Origin: Dendrophyllia cribrosa | Lineage: Eukaryota; Cnidaria; Anthozoa; Scleractinia; Dendrophylliidae | DNA: 64,000 nucleotides | NCBI GenBank assembly: GCA_024195265.1 | Contig: JAJLRJ010000008.1 | Coordinates: forward strand, 40,354,873 to 40,418,872 | Reading direction: 5' to 3' | Shown: one piece after another, positions 9,665 to 19,800 of the stretch | Layout of the letters: each line of letters opens with the position of its first letter | How positions within the stretch are numbered: position 1 is the stretch's first letter | Made by a program: the position numbers and the translations under genes | The notes under the pieces: model-generated | Databases searched by the model: none | What the model saw: only the letters and a program-made list of their open reading frames with translations | Told to the model about the DNA's origin: nothing

Positions 9665-11115
9665 GTGTTCAAGACTTCGCCGCTTAGTGATCCTTTCAAC
9701 CAGGAAGGCCACCACGGCAAGGATGAGCAGCCAGGCGTGTTTACCCAGATATGAGATTACCGACCCAGCCGCTTTGAAGATGAAGCCCACAATTGAGCCA
9801 ATGAGGCCAGGCAGTGCGCTGGCTGCCTTTTTGCCAAGCTCTTTAAGCCCATTTCCAATAGCCTTGGTGGCCTTTGCCAGGCCGTTCAAGGTGGCGAGTA
9901 CCACAGCGCTGATGGTGATGCCAGCTGCCAGAACAATCGCTTGCAGGGTCCATCCGTATTTCTTGAAGATTTCTCTGACCCTCTCTCTCAAAGACATGCC
10001 CTCTCCCGCACCTCAATTTCTGTATTGAGCCTTGCCAGTTCTTCTTCTCGCTCAGCAGCCCGGTCTTCCGCGGCTGCTCTTTCAGAGGGAGAAGTGTCCT
10101 CAGCCTCAATCACGCGCTTGTCTTCTGCGATCTGTCGTTCAAGCTCTTCTTTGTTCTGTTTCAGTTCGTCCAGTGGTTTTATGGCGTCCTTTTTTGCTCT
10201 AAGTTCCTCTAAGCGGCGGGTTAAACCCTTTTTGTCAAGCATGATTTTGTCTATGTCTTTTTGTAGTTTGTCTGCTTGTTGGGCAGCTTTTCGCACCTTG
10301 TCCAGTTCTTTTCGTTTAGCTTGTTTCCTCAGCTTCAGCAGCTCTCTTTTCATTTTTCAGTCTTTGTATTGCCTCCGTATCCAGTGACCCATGTGCAGCA
10401 TCTTCCAGTTCCGAATCTGGCATCATACTCTTTGGTTCTATTTCTGAGGCCTCCATGTCGCGGCGAATTTTTTGCACACCAGCAGCCTTTTGTTCCAGTT
10501 GTTGTAGTTGTTTTTGTTTTGCTTCCAGTTCTTTTTGAGTTGCTTGAAGTGCAGCATTTGTGTCATTGAACTCTTCATCCACAGACTTTCCTAGAGCCCT
10601 TTTGATCTCTTTTGGAAGAGAAGTGTTGAGAGTCTTTTCGAAAGCCCCACGGCTTTTTGTGTAAAGAGGATACCATTTGTCTCTAGTATGATATTTTACC
10701 TCGATGATGGCTCCACCTGATTGGTGCCCTCTCGTACCGAAAATTAAGTTGATTTCTGTCTGCGCTGGTAAACTCTGCCTTAACTCATCAAAGGCCATAT
10801 CTCATTGTTCATCACCCGCCGGCCTTGAGTATCCCCCCCAATGAAAGAGGTTTCTTCAGTGCGGGAGCCTTGTTGTTCTGGGGGCAACCTTGTTCTTGTG
10901 GCCAAAGGCACTTGTTCACCGGGGGTGGATTGTACCGCTGGTTCAAAGGGGCCGGTGTCTTGGGCCCATTGTGTTGGGCTTCTTGCCATTCTTCTTCTGG
11001 AATTTGATCCCCCATTACTTCAAGGCTCTCATCGTATCATCATCGTCATCCCCTGTGCTGGGATGAGAGGGTCTCTTTCAGTTGTCTCAGTTGGATCATA
11101 TCCGCCTTCTGCCAT
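9656..11115 (-). pseudogene. long coiled-coil protein with C-terminal transmembrane segments; frameshifted
   Basis: The start codon at 11115 follows a TA-rich start-box divergent from the capsid gene. The open frame is broken repeatedly: near 11020, 10800-10990, 10320-10350 and 9990. Parts in order are an acidic N-terminus (MAEGGYDPTETTERDPL), a Pro/Gln-rich segment, a folded segment with YHTRDKWYPLYTKSRG, a very long Lys/Glu/Ala-rich coiled coil, and a C-terminal domain with Ala/Gly/Val-rich membrane helices (ending LLILAVVAFLVERITKRR). The 3' end overlaps the convergent gene by 9 bp. This architecture recurs in cnidarian Polintons; a structural or membrane-bridging role is plausible but not shown. 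Confidence 0.55.
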
Positions 11116-11158
11116 GAGGGTATATAAATATAAATTTAAAAAAACACAAATATATACC
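11116..11158. promoter_or_regulatory. divergent promoter of the coiled-coil and major capsid genes
   Basis: A 43-bp A/T-rich gap carries a box on each side: on the plus strand aaatatataccATGG, with the box ending at the start codon, and on the minus strand atttatataccctcATGG. Two divergent genes are thus controlled from less than 45 bp. Confidence 0.75.
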
Positions 11159-12391
11159 ATGGCTGTGCAACCGAATCTACTTCCATCTCACAGTGAAAAG
11201 ACACTGGGCGCCATGAAGGCAGAGCGAACCGTCAAGCGCATCACATTCAACCCTTCTGAGGCCAACCCCGGCGAGACACTGTACGTCTCGGTGCCCAAGC
11301 TGGGCGAGCACGATGTCATTGTGTCCGGCTCACTTGCACTGGTGTTTAACATCAACCTAGCCGGGGCACGCTAACAACTATCTCGTGCAAAATGTTTCTC
11401 GGGCCCTGGTGGACAGGTTGTTGTAAAGTTTGCCGCCACCACTGTCCAGGACACGGTTGGGTACGACATCTACAAGATCTTCGAAGACTTATTCAAATCA
11501 ACCGATGAGCGGGAAAATATGCTTATGGAGGGCATCCAGAGTGTGGATTTGTGTAAGATTCGCTCTGGTGCTGGCGAAAGAGACCTCAGGCGTGGATGGA
11601 AACAAGCTGGAGACAATATACAAGAATAAGTATCGCATCAAACTGGATCACCAAATCTTAACTGATCACGGAATCATATACCCTCAAGCGTATAACGATC
11701 TGGTCTTCGAACTAACCCTCGCCCCCGCAAGCCAAGTTGTCCGGGCTCAGACACAAGCAAGCTCGTGTACAAGTTGGAAAACATCCAGCTGGAGTATGAG
11801 ACGATCAGAAGTAAGGTCTGGCCGACGAAGCAACAAGCGCTTACACTAGCGGTAAGGAGTTCGCTTATGACCTCGTAATGCGAGATCGGGTGCATCCCTT
11901 CACAAAAGGCGTTGACACTCGGCTGAATCTTCGGGTTAACCCACAGCGCCGGTCTCTCAAGGGCATCCTCTTGCTGTTCATCAATCCCTATGTAGCGGGT
12001 GCCAGGGACTCTGAGCTATTTCAACCCCGACATCACCAAAGTGAAGGTCACAGTCAACGGGTCCCAAACAGGATCTACAACGAGGGCATCAGTGGTACTG
12101 ACATGTGGAGAGAGATAACCGGCATTTTACCCCACACACGGACGGCAGGCCTAACATGAACTTGACCAAATATCTCACAGGCAACAAGTTTGGTCTCTGG
12201 ATTGACCTGCGGTCCATGGCAGACACAGCCCTGCACGGCAACGGCCAACGGCTCGTCAACACACAGGATGGCGTGCAACTCGAGATCGAACGAGACGGCA
12301 AAGGCTCGGGAACCGCAAACTGCCACATCTTCACCATCTCAGACTCACAGATGAACATCATGGCAAGCAGCTGGAATCTGTACAGTACTAG
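11159..12391 (+). pseudogene. Major capsid protein (double jelly roll), Polinton type; frameshifted
   Basis: The gene starts directly behind a start-box and ends with TAG at 12389-12391. Characteristic capsid segments are visible in different frames: VPKLGEHDVIVSGSLALVFNI; then QNVSRALVD and TVGYDIYKIFEDLF; YRIKLDHQILTDHG; a region with DLVFELTLAPASQVV; and, near the end, HIFTISDSQMNI. These belong to the double-jelly-roll major capsid family of Polintons and adintoviruses. Total length (about 410 codons) is normal for the family. Frame changes occur near 11370, 11410, 11500-11560, 11690-11760, 11850, 11990 and 12120, with the last close to the stop, so no intact protein can be made from this copy. 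Confidence 0.85.
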
Positions 12392-12403
12392 TAACACACA
12401 ACA

Positions 12404-12417
12404 CACGCATATATACC
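12404..12417 (+). promoter_or_regulatory. gene-start box of the packaging ATPase gene
   Basis: acgcatatataccATG: the TATATAC core ends one base before the start codon, 26 bp after the capsid stop. It is nearly identical to the capsid gene box. Confidence 0.75.
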
Positions 12418-13171
12418 ATGGCCACAAAACACAAACCACAAACAAGATCAACTTCTATGCCAAGCCGGCTCCCTGCCATCCACCGGACCATTATCACACA
12501 ATGAAATACAAAGACTTCTGGCAAAGGCCCCTCCCCACCAGTTTGCAAACCAACTAATATAGCGGTTGGTTATGGACCCAAGAAAGCTGCCATTCAACGC
12601 ACTAATCGTGGGCCCCACTAACTCTGGCAAGACACAGTATCTTCTCTCCCAACTGCGAGGCCCCTTTAGGGGTTGTTTTGATTACATCGTTTTATTCTGC
12701 CCCACATTTGTCAAGAACAAGACATACGATGGCTTCGTGGACCGCGATCCGCACATCTTCGTGATTGTCTGCCAACAGCATGAGATCGAAGACTGGTTGA
12801 AGCTGGCGAGCTTCTTTTTCACATGCACCAACACTTTATTCATTCTCGATGACTGCGCCGCCTCCAAAGATGTCAAAGGCCGCACGAGTCAGCTGGTCAA
12901 TCTGGGGTTCAGCGCAAGGCATGACGGCATATCCGTGTGGGTCTTGACCCAGCAGATCACCAGCATTGCCAAGCCATATCGTGATAACATTGCAGCGATC
13001 GTGCTCTTTTACACGCCCTCCAGCAAGACCACCAAGGCCATCTTCGAAGACTATGCCGGCGAGCTCTCCCATGAGGAGTACAAAGAGCTTATTGCAAGGC
13101 TCAAATCCCGCAAGTTCTCCCACCTGGTTTTCTCTCTTAGGCACCCGTATGGAATTGAGTACAAAGTTTAA
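12418..13171 (+). pseudogene. A32/FtsK-HerA type genome-packaging ATPase; frameshifted at the N-terminus
   Basis: From 12566 the frame is open for 201 codons and holds the full ATPase core: Walker A GPTNSGKT, Walker B FILDDC, and the downstream glutamine-containing WVLTQQIT sensor region. The family drives DNA into virions. The start codon behind the box is at 12418, and the first 45 or so codons lie in two other frames, with breaks near 12420-12430 and 12550. The core itself has no stop. The location right after the capsid gene is standard for Polintons and related viruses. Confidence 0.85.
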
Positions 13172-13175
13172 ACAC

Positions 13176-13187
13176 ACATATATACAC
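13176..13187 (+). promoter_or_regulatory. gene-start box of the small gene at 13188
   Basis: cacatatatacacATG: the core is followed by a three-base spacer and the start codon, 16 bp after the ATPase stop. Confidence 0.7.
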
Positions 13188-13425
13188 ATGAATGCGCCAA
13201 CCAGCCTACACAACTGTGTGTGCTTTCACAGCTTTTGGATGAATTGCACAAACACACATTGATGCGCAAAACAAAATTATCAAAGCCGCTGGTGAGGAAG
13301 ATCTGCGCCTCATGCTTCTCAACAGATATCCATTGCGGTTGAATTCTATGCCAGACACCACGGCGGGGCTTATACGGGAGCTTGAAACCCTTTTGCCAGA
13401 CATCAAGAGAATTATTGAAAAATAA
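13188..13425 (+). pseudogene. small Polinton protein of unknown function, frameshifted
   Basis: About 78 codons between a start-box and a TAA at 13423-13425. The first 20 or so codons and the rest are in different frames (break near 13230-13265). The C-terminal half is helical and charged, with EEDLRLMLLNRYPL and IRELETLLPDIKRII. I do not recognise it. The tight spacing on both sides makes it a real gene rather than chance. Confidence 0.5.
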
Positions 13426-13431
13426 AAAAAA

Positions 13432-13448
13432 CACATATGTATACCCTG
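13432..13448 (+). promoter_or_regulatory. gene-start box of the gene at 13449
   Basis: cacatatgtataccctgATG, the ATGT variant of the box, which also precedes the genes at 14904 and 15153. Confidence 0.7.
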
Positions 13449-14068
13449 ATGATGGCAGAAGCCGCTGAAGACCAGGTCAACTTGGACGAAGTAATGCAGA
13501 TGCTGGAGGCCACCCCTGGTACCGCACCTCCCACAGGGCTAGTTGGTGACAATGCATTCCTGCCAAACGGGAGAGTCTTGCAATCCTTGTTTCAACTGGG
13601 AAGGCAAAGAAGCTATCGGCGTGCAGCTCACACTACGATCATGTGGCGCGGTTGTCAGACAAGGACGTTGAGAAGTACTGCAAAAGGTACGAGGCCTAAG
13701 TCGGCAACAAGACGACCGAATCCCTAATTGATTCCGCCATCATGCTCGTGACCAAGGCGTTGGTATGGTGGTCCCGATTGATGATGTCAAGGTGTTGCAG
13801 CAAGAACTCAAGAACAACTACATCATCAACCTGGAGCTGGCAAAGCTTGCTGGGGGTCTTGCCCTGCGATGCGGACGATGGCTGGCGCTTGCCAATGCTG
13901 CTCTCATCACAACAAACCGCATCAAGTTTGACCGAGAGACTGACAAGGCTTATTTGATAGAATTGGAAGATCAATCCACACATCCAACCAGAGACAGTGA
14001 AGGTTATCCCACTTGAGGGCTTTGATGAAGTTGGGCTGGGACCTGTGCTGACCTCACAGGAACCTTGA
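13449..14068 (+). pseudogene. conserved Polinton protein of unknown function, frameshifted
   Basis: The start is at 13449 or 13452 (two adjacent ATG codons). The N-terminal part has DQVNLDEVMQMLEATPG; the frame then breaks near 13600 and 13690-13765. The central part (13765-13980) contains KNNYIINLELAKLAGGLALR, GRWLALANAALIT and IKFDRETDKAYLIE. A last shift near 13975 leads to a TGA at 14066-14068. The full product would be about 205 residues, mostly alpha-helical. No function can be assigned. Confidence 0.5.
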
Positions 14069-14130
14069 AGGAACCTGGCTGGAACCTAGCTGGAACCCTG
14101 ACAGCACACTTATCACAAGATAAAATAAAA

Positions 14131-14148
14131 ATCATATATATACCCACG
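14131..14148 (+). promoter_or_regulatory. gene-start box of the gene at 14149
   Basis: tcatatatatacccacgATG, the same 17 bases as the minus-strand box before 7128. Confidence 0.78.
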
Positions 14149-14595
14149 ATGGCCACACCACTCGAGACGATCCCTGAAGAAACTCAAACTCCAACACCTG
14201 CACGTGTTACCTCTGAGACCCCGAAAACAAAGCCCGCAACAGAAAAGAACCCCGGCCGCGTTGCTTCTGGCAAAAGGCTAGCAGAACGCAACCGCCTGGC
14301 CCGTGAAGCAAAGAAAAAGGCTGAAGCACAAAAGCCTGCACCCTCAACAAGTGAAAACAATTCTGCAACAAGTGACACAACAAGTGGCACAACAAGTGAC
14401 AGCGACAGCAACTCGATCTTTTATATTCTGGGGGTTGCAGGGTTGGTTGTCTCTGCTGCTGGTGTTTATTACCAACGCGAAGCCATAATGCAAAGGTTCG
14501 GACGCAAATCAAACACACCAGCAACACCAGCAACACCAGAAGCCACACCCACTGCAACGCCCCAATCTCGAATTCCGGTAAGACAAGGAATTTAA
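14149..14595 (+). CDS. single-pass membrane protein with Thr/Pro-rich tails, intact
   Basis: 148 residues, one of the few unbroken frames in the element. I take the start at 14149, directly behind the box, although the frame is open further upstream. Order: a Thr/Pro/Glu-rich disordered N-terminus; a basic stretch (GKRLAERNRLAREAKKKAEA); a Ser/Thr-rich linker; a membrane helix (IFYILGVAGLVVSAAGVYY); then a basic patch and a run of TPATP-like repeats. It is probably inserted in a membrane or virion envelope-like layer. The function is unknown. Confidence 0.7.
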   Translation: MATPLETIPEETQTPTPARVTSETPKTKPATEKNPGRVASGKRLAERNRLAREAKKKAEAQKPAPSTSENNSATSDTTSGTTSDSDSNSIFYILGVAGLVVSAAGVYYQREAIMQRFGRKSNTPATPATPEATPTATPQSRIPVRQGI

Positions 14596-14618
14596 AAAAT
14601 GGAATAAAAAAACAAAAA

Positions 14619-14634
14619 CATATATATACTGACC
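14619..14634 (+). promoter_or_regulatory. gene-start box of the gene at 14635
   Basis: acatatatatactgaccATG, with the core ending six bases before the start codon. Confidence 0.72.
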
Positions 14635-14862
14635 ATGAATCCTTTCCAGGAGGCGATGACTGGTGCTGCAATCGGAGGCGTGTTTCTTGTTTGGGGCAAA
14701 CTTAGCGTGGCCGCCTTTCAAACAGTTTACAGATTGGCAATGAACAGGCACAACGAGCTCGAGTATGTGTACGTGTATGTGTCCGAGACCGAGGCCGAGG
14801 CCGAGGGCGAGCCCGAGGAACCCCAATGCCGATACCGAGGCCGAGGTCGAGGTCGAGTCTGA
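14635..14862 (+). CDS. small membrane protein with acidic tail
   Basis: 75 codons. The N-terminal half is hydrophobic (AMTGAAIGGVFLVWGKLSVAAF) and likely spans a membrane. After YVYVYVSETEAEAEGEPEEP the frame turns into Arg/Gly repeats. An alternative frame from about 14822 stays strongly acidic (Glu/Ser repeats) to a TAA at 14873-14875, so the present basic end may be a frameshift product. The function is unknown. Confidence 0.55.
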   Translation: MNPFQEAMTGAAIGGVFLVWGKLSVAAFQTVYRLAMNRHNELEYVYVYVSETEAEAEGEPEEPQCRYRGRGRGRV

Positions 14863-14877
14863 GTCAGAAAAATAAAA

Positions 14878-14903
14878 AATCATATGTATACTGGACACAA
14901 ACC
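14878..14903 (+). promoter_or_regulatory. gene-start box of the gene at 14904
   Basis: tcatatgtatactggacacaaaccATG, a box with a longer (12-base) spacer to the start codon. Confidence 0.68.
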
Positions 14904-15125
14904 ATGTCTGACAACAAGCTTGTGAAGTCTATCCTCGACGCCGCAACAATAACTGGCCTTGTCACCGGTATTGGTTGGATTGGTAAAAAGACCATCAAAG
15001 AAAACTTCACTGCCGACCCCAGTGCAAGCTAAATGAACTACGTCAAGTTCACAGCCGTCATGGCTGGCAGCATCGCGCTGAAGAAATATCTCGAAGATCA
15101 AAAAATCCTCCCAGACAACATGTAA
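14904..15125 (+). pseudogene. small hydrophobic Polinton protein split by an in-frame TAA
   Basis: A 42-codon frame (MSDNKLVKSILDAATITGLV...) stops at a TAA at 15030-15032. The next codon is an ATG in the same frame, and the frame runs on for 30 codons to a TAA at 15123-15125. Each half has one hydrophobic helix, so the ancestral protein probably had two membrane helices and the central stop is a nonsense change. Two tiny proteins with stop-start coupling are an alternative. The function is unknown. Confidence 0.55.
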
Positions 15126-15152
15126 AAAAACATATGTATACACACGACCACA
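15126..15152 (+). promoter_or_regulatory. gene-start box of the gene at 15153
   Basis: acatatgtatacacacgaccacaATG, overlapping the end of the preceding gene by a few bases. Confidence 0.7.
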
Positions 15153-15856
15153 ATGGCTTCGATTGCAATAATGGCCCTTGGCGCTGTTCTTAATGCGGCC
15201 GCTTTCACTGGCGGCAATTATCTCGCGAAATATCTATCTGGTGATAACGGAAAGGCAGCAATGGATGAGAAAATCCGACATGACCACGCCCTGGAACAAT
15301 ACCAAGCGGCTTACGCCAAATACCAAAAGGACCGCACCAAGCTCCTCGACTGGATTGCAGCCAACGATCGGATTAAACACCAAGCTACAATTAGCTGCAA
15401 AACTGTTGAGACACTCTGACAAAAAACACTCACTTTTTATAAAAAATGATGCCTCAAAAAACGAAAGAACAATATATTTCCCTCACAACCCCCCCACCCC
15501 CGTTCAATGTTGTTAGCCAAAGTTTTGGACATGGCGCCGGTCACAAAACAACATTGATGAGGGGGAGGGGTAAGGAAAGGTAGCAATGGTGCACTTCTTC
15601 AAAAAAAGCACTTGTGAATGAAAGTGTCTCAACTACTTTTGCAGCTAATTGTAGCAAAAACTTCCAAACCACTGACCAAGCCCTGGTCTTGTATAATCAG
15701 ATGCACCAAACACAACCAGATAAACAAATCAAAGACTACAAAGAACCTGTCTTCTCGGACTTCTACAAGCCCAGCCCACAACAGCAGAATGGTGAACTTG
15801 TGTTCATTGGAGGCACCCTGCTTGCGGGTGGGTATGCGGCTTATCGCTTTCTGTAA
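15153..15856 (+). pseudogene. Polinton membrane protein interrupted by a MITE
   Basis: The 5' part (15153-15387) encodes an Ala/Gly-rich hydrophobic N-terminus (MASIAIMALGAVLNAAAF), then a Tyr/Lys-rich helix with DRTKLLDWIAANDRIK. A 264-bp MITE follows. The 3' part resumes after 15653 with FQTTDQALVLYNQMHQT and ends in a hydrophobic segment (FIGGTLLAGGYAAYRFL) at TAA 15854-15856. Without the insert the protein would be about 145 residues with a membrane segment at each end. It is a recurring cnidarian Polinton protein of unknown role. Confidence 0.65.
15388..15651. mobile_element. mariner-like MITE inside a Polinton gene
   Basis: Inverted termini CAATTAGCTGCAAAA...TTTTGCAGCTAATTG are flanked by TA on both sides (15386-15387 and 15652-15653), the target duplication of Tc1/mariner elements. 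A second inner inverted pair (caatgttgtt...aacaacattg) lies inside. No coding capacity. Confidence 0.85.
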
Positions 15857-15860
15857 ACAA

Positions 15861-15878
15861 ACATATATATACCCCCCT
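15861..15878 (+). promoter_or_regulatory. gene-start box of the integrase gene
   Basis: acatatatatacccccctATG, with an eight-base spacer, four bp after the preceding stop. Confidence 0.75.
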
Positions 15879-16870
15879 ATGGAGGCGAAACTCTCAAAAA
15901 TCTATTACAGTCCGAAAGGGTATTGGAAAGGTCTTGCCGCTGTGAAAAAGCTAGCTGCAGCAGCCAAGGTCTCTGATGATGTCGCAAAGAAATGGCTGGT
16001 CAAACAAGCCCTTTGGCAAGTTTACCTCCCAGCGCCACGCCATATCCCTCGACCCAAGTTTTGATGTCTCATCACCCAATGCAGTGCATCAAGCGGATCT
16101 TCTCTTCCTACCCCACGACAAACTTCCCCGCGGGAGAAAGGTGTACAAATACGCATTAACCCTTGTTGATGTGGCTAGCCGTTTCAAAAGCGGCAGAGCC
16201 CTTAACTTCGAAAGAGTCTGAAGAAGTGGCTAAAGCATTTGCGCGGATTTACAGACGAGGGCCTTTGAAGTGGCCTCAACTCTTGCAAGTTGACCCTGGG
16301 AAAGAGTTTATGGGGGCTGTGACAAAGACCATGGAAAACAACAAAACGGCATTCGTCGCGGGCGGGTTGACATCCACAGAGGCCAAGCAATTGTGGAGAG
16401 ATTCAATCGCACCCTGGCTGAAAGACTGTTTGGTTATCAGTATGCCGTTGAAATGAATATGCCCTCTAGTCGTTCGACTGCTTGGGTTAAAAGATTGCCA
16501 GAGGTTGTCTCGGCCTTGAACAATGAAGTAACAAGACTCACTGGCAAGAAGGCCGCTCAAGCAATCAAAGAGAAAGCCGTTTCTTCCAAGCCCTCGACAC
16601 CATATGCTAGGCCTGTGGGGGTGAATGAAAAGAAGCTCCCTCCACGGGTGAGTGTGAGATATCTTTATTATCCCGGTGAGCTAGAAGGCGGTGGGAGGCG
16701 TGCGACTGATCCGATCTGGTCTTTGAAGGTCTACAACAATTGAGAAGGTTGTCACCAAGCCAGATGCGCCTGTCGTATATTATCTCTACGACGGCCCCAA
16801 GAGAGGGTTTGTTCGTGAGGAGTTGATGGTTGTGCCGCCGGGCACTCAGTTGCCCCCAGCTGGGTTGTGA
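15879..16870 (+). pseudogene. Retroviral-type (rve) integrase of Polinton; frameshifted
   Basis: The gene begins MEAKLSKIYYSPKGYWKG, a typical N-terminal helical domain. The DDE core is split over three frames: first Asp in HQADLLFLP, second Asp in LQVDPGKEFMG, and the Glu in the following segment before RFNRTLAERLFGY. A C-terminal segment contains SVRYLYYPGELEGG and, after another shift near 16740, GPKRGFVREELMVVPPG up to TGA at 16868-16870. Frame breaks are near 16050, 16190, 16385 and 16740. The enzyme joins element ends to target DNA and accounts for the short target duplications of Polintons. The 3' end overlaps the convergent polymerase gene by 25 bp. Confidence 0.85.
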
Positions 16871-19800
16871 AACTCGATTGGTTCTGTGTGGATACCGTCT
16901 GGCAGCACCCAACGCTTGTCGTAATAAGCGGAAAGGCCCAGCTTGTGCTGCTGGTATGTGAACATGGCCCTTTGTGCATTCGAAGCCCCTGTTGGTGGCC
17001 ATGTCCCTGCCTCCCTGCAAGGCTCTTTCGTACCTTTCCCAGCGAAGCTCGTTCTGCTTCTTGTTGACGCCCTTGGAGGACATCTTGGCCTCTCCGTTAG
17101 CCTCGTTTTCTACGTAATAACACTTGCTGCACAGGGCGATGGCCCGTGTGCCTTCCTTCTCAAGCTTAAACAAGCCCGGCTCTCTTCCGGTCCACTTGTC
17201 CCACGCCAACCAATTCTTCTTCTCCGCCTCGAACTGGTCACGAAGTTCGGGCGCACGGCCTCTTCCAGAGTGTCGTGAGCAAGAGCGAAGTACATGCTGT
17301 CCGTGTCCATCTGGATGAGCTCGAAGTCGCGCCTGTCGATGAAGTAATCTGGGAAGTCGTAATAGAACTCCAGCATGCGGAGCTTGGAAAGTTGGTACAC
17401 AACAATGCCCACTTGAAAGGGGCGGTCGATTGTGACCTTTGGCTTGCGCAGCTCGATCTTGTAAGCATCTCCGATCTCTTCGAGGTCATCGAACAAGGGG
17501 GAGCGGAGGTTCTTGTCGACCTCGTCCTCGTCAGTTGTGTACATCGTTCTTGTCTGGCGCTCCACAGCTTCGATGAACTTGCCGTAAGCGGCGTTGCCAA
17601 GAAGCTTGAACACTTCAGCAAGCAGTACCTTCTCCCTGTCAGCGTCGCCTTTCCTTCGGTTGTCGGCTACCTCGCGAACGAACCAGTCGAAGAGCTTTTT
17701 GGGTATGTAATCGATCGTGCGGTAGATTGCCGTGATCTTGAGCCCGATGTTGAGATACCACTTCAAGAGGGGTGCATAGATCAGCATCTTTTTCGCTGAC
17801 AACACACCCAGAAGCTTTTTCTGGCCGGGAAAGCGGGTTCGGCCACTTTCTTGGAGGTAATCGTGCATATGCTGTGGAACAAATTCGTCAGACACTGCTT
17901 GGTTGATGAAGAGCGGTGGAAACTCTTCGAACTTCTCCCACAACTCTTGTGGGACTTCGATGTCCACTTCCGCAAACCCGAACCACCTGCCTGTATTCAG
18001 ATTCATTTTTGATAGATCTCGCTGCCAACACCGGGAAATTGTAATTCACAACCTTCTCTTTACCACAGGGCATCTCCTGCAGCATCGTGCTTGGGTAAAA
18101 GGAGTTAGCGTCGAACCTCACAATCCGTTTCGTGAGGGGGGCTAAGTCGTATTTGTGAGAACGGATGCGGGTTTCACCGCGCACGTGTTTGCGGGTGAAG
18201 ACCAGGCTTGGCCCGCCAACAACAGCCCCCTTCAGCATAGCGTAAGCTTCTGGGTCGGGGGCGTATAGTTTTGGAGCATTGCGCCCTCCTCTCAATGAGC
18301 CTCGCAAGACGTATTGCATTGATACTCCTGGCAAGGAGACCGCGTCTTTGAAGATGTCCACCCCGAGGCCCGTATAAAAGTCCTTCATCGTTTGGAGAGC
18401 TTCGAGGAAGGGAGACACGTCTAGATTGTTGTAATACTCCAGCCAGTCTCCGAATGTCTTCATACCTTTCTCGCGGAAGATGCGATTGCATTCTTCGTGC
18501 TCTTTGGGAGAAAGAACGAAGGCGTTTTTGAGTTGTGAGTACCAGCACTCGTGTGGAGGAAGCCCCGGGTAATCCAGCTTGTCAGCGCTGTCAAACCACT
18601 CGTATGGGAGCCAGGACTTGGTCTGTGTCGCTCCATACGTCTTGACCCACTTGTCGTACGTGATGCCTGGGGCCAAATAATTCATGATGTCCAAGAACTT
18701 GTAGCTGGGAGTGTTGATGAACATGATGCGGCCGGCCCTCTTTCTCCGCGGCGAAGACCCCGTTCTCTTGAGCGAAATGAGAAACAAAGTACTTGCGGAT
18801 AAGCTTGAGGTCGTAATGGCCTGAGTTGAACCCGACCACAGGAACTTGGTTGCACCATTTGTCGATGAGCTTGAGTTGCTTCTCAGGAAGATTCTCAAGG
18901 TCTGGGGGCATGTATTTTGCAACCACATCCTCTCGGATGGCTGAGGCCCGCCACTCCAGGGAGGCATAAAACAGCCCGATAAGCTCGTCAGGATCTTTGG
19001 AGCAAATGTACTCAGGCTCAGGGTGCAACGTGTCGGCAATGGAGACTGAGATGGGCACATGCTCGCTTTCATAAGAGAGATCGCGTGTCGGGCGAGCTGC
19101 CTTGGTCTTGTCCTGGTACGCTTCGAAGTCGTAGACGATCGCGTGGGGATATGTTTTGTTTATTTTCTGTGGGCAACGATCATTCCGCCAGGGGGAAGGC
19201 TTTTCGTGTTCCCACCTTTCCACCACGGTGTACCCAGCGTCTCGAAGAAACTGAGTTCGTTGCAGAGTCTTTTGATAAGCAATCGTCCTTGTGATTGCGT
19301 TGCCCCTTCGGTCAACATGAATCGCTTCGAACCTCTGCTCAAAGTGGGGGTAACATTCCTCGCAACCGTGCCAGTGACAACCGTGGAACTGAAAAACTGT
19401 CTTGCTTTCTGGGTGATAGCCGTCGACTGGAGACCCACAAATATAGCTCTCACCACCATGGCCGCATCTGTGATGGTGGATGTGAATGCCACGCTGCTTC
19501 GCCTCCCACTCCAGCCAGCACACCCCCTTGACACCGAAACCACCTTCTGGGTAAAAGGCTTTCTCAAAAGCTGACTCCGGAGGGAGGACACGTTTCCCGG
19601 GGCAGAGATTTTGGTTTGGCCACGAGTACACGTCTTGGAGTGGCGCTTCAAGCTATCAGCCCGTGTGAACCTCCCACCGCACTCGCCACAAGTGTAATTG
19701 TTTGTGACTTTATTGATATTGGTGATCAAGAAGGAGTGGCCCTCATGAATACCGACAGTCATGGTTGGAGTGCCCACCTTGTCGTAATTCGCAGGGGTGT

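Noticed and set aside
10276..10387. Ser-rich plus-strand frames opposite the coiled-coil gene (9941-10387 and 10276-10569)
   Set aside because: They are antisense to a Lys/Glu-rich coiled coil, which always yields Ser/Leu/Phe-rich shadow frames.
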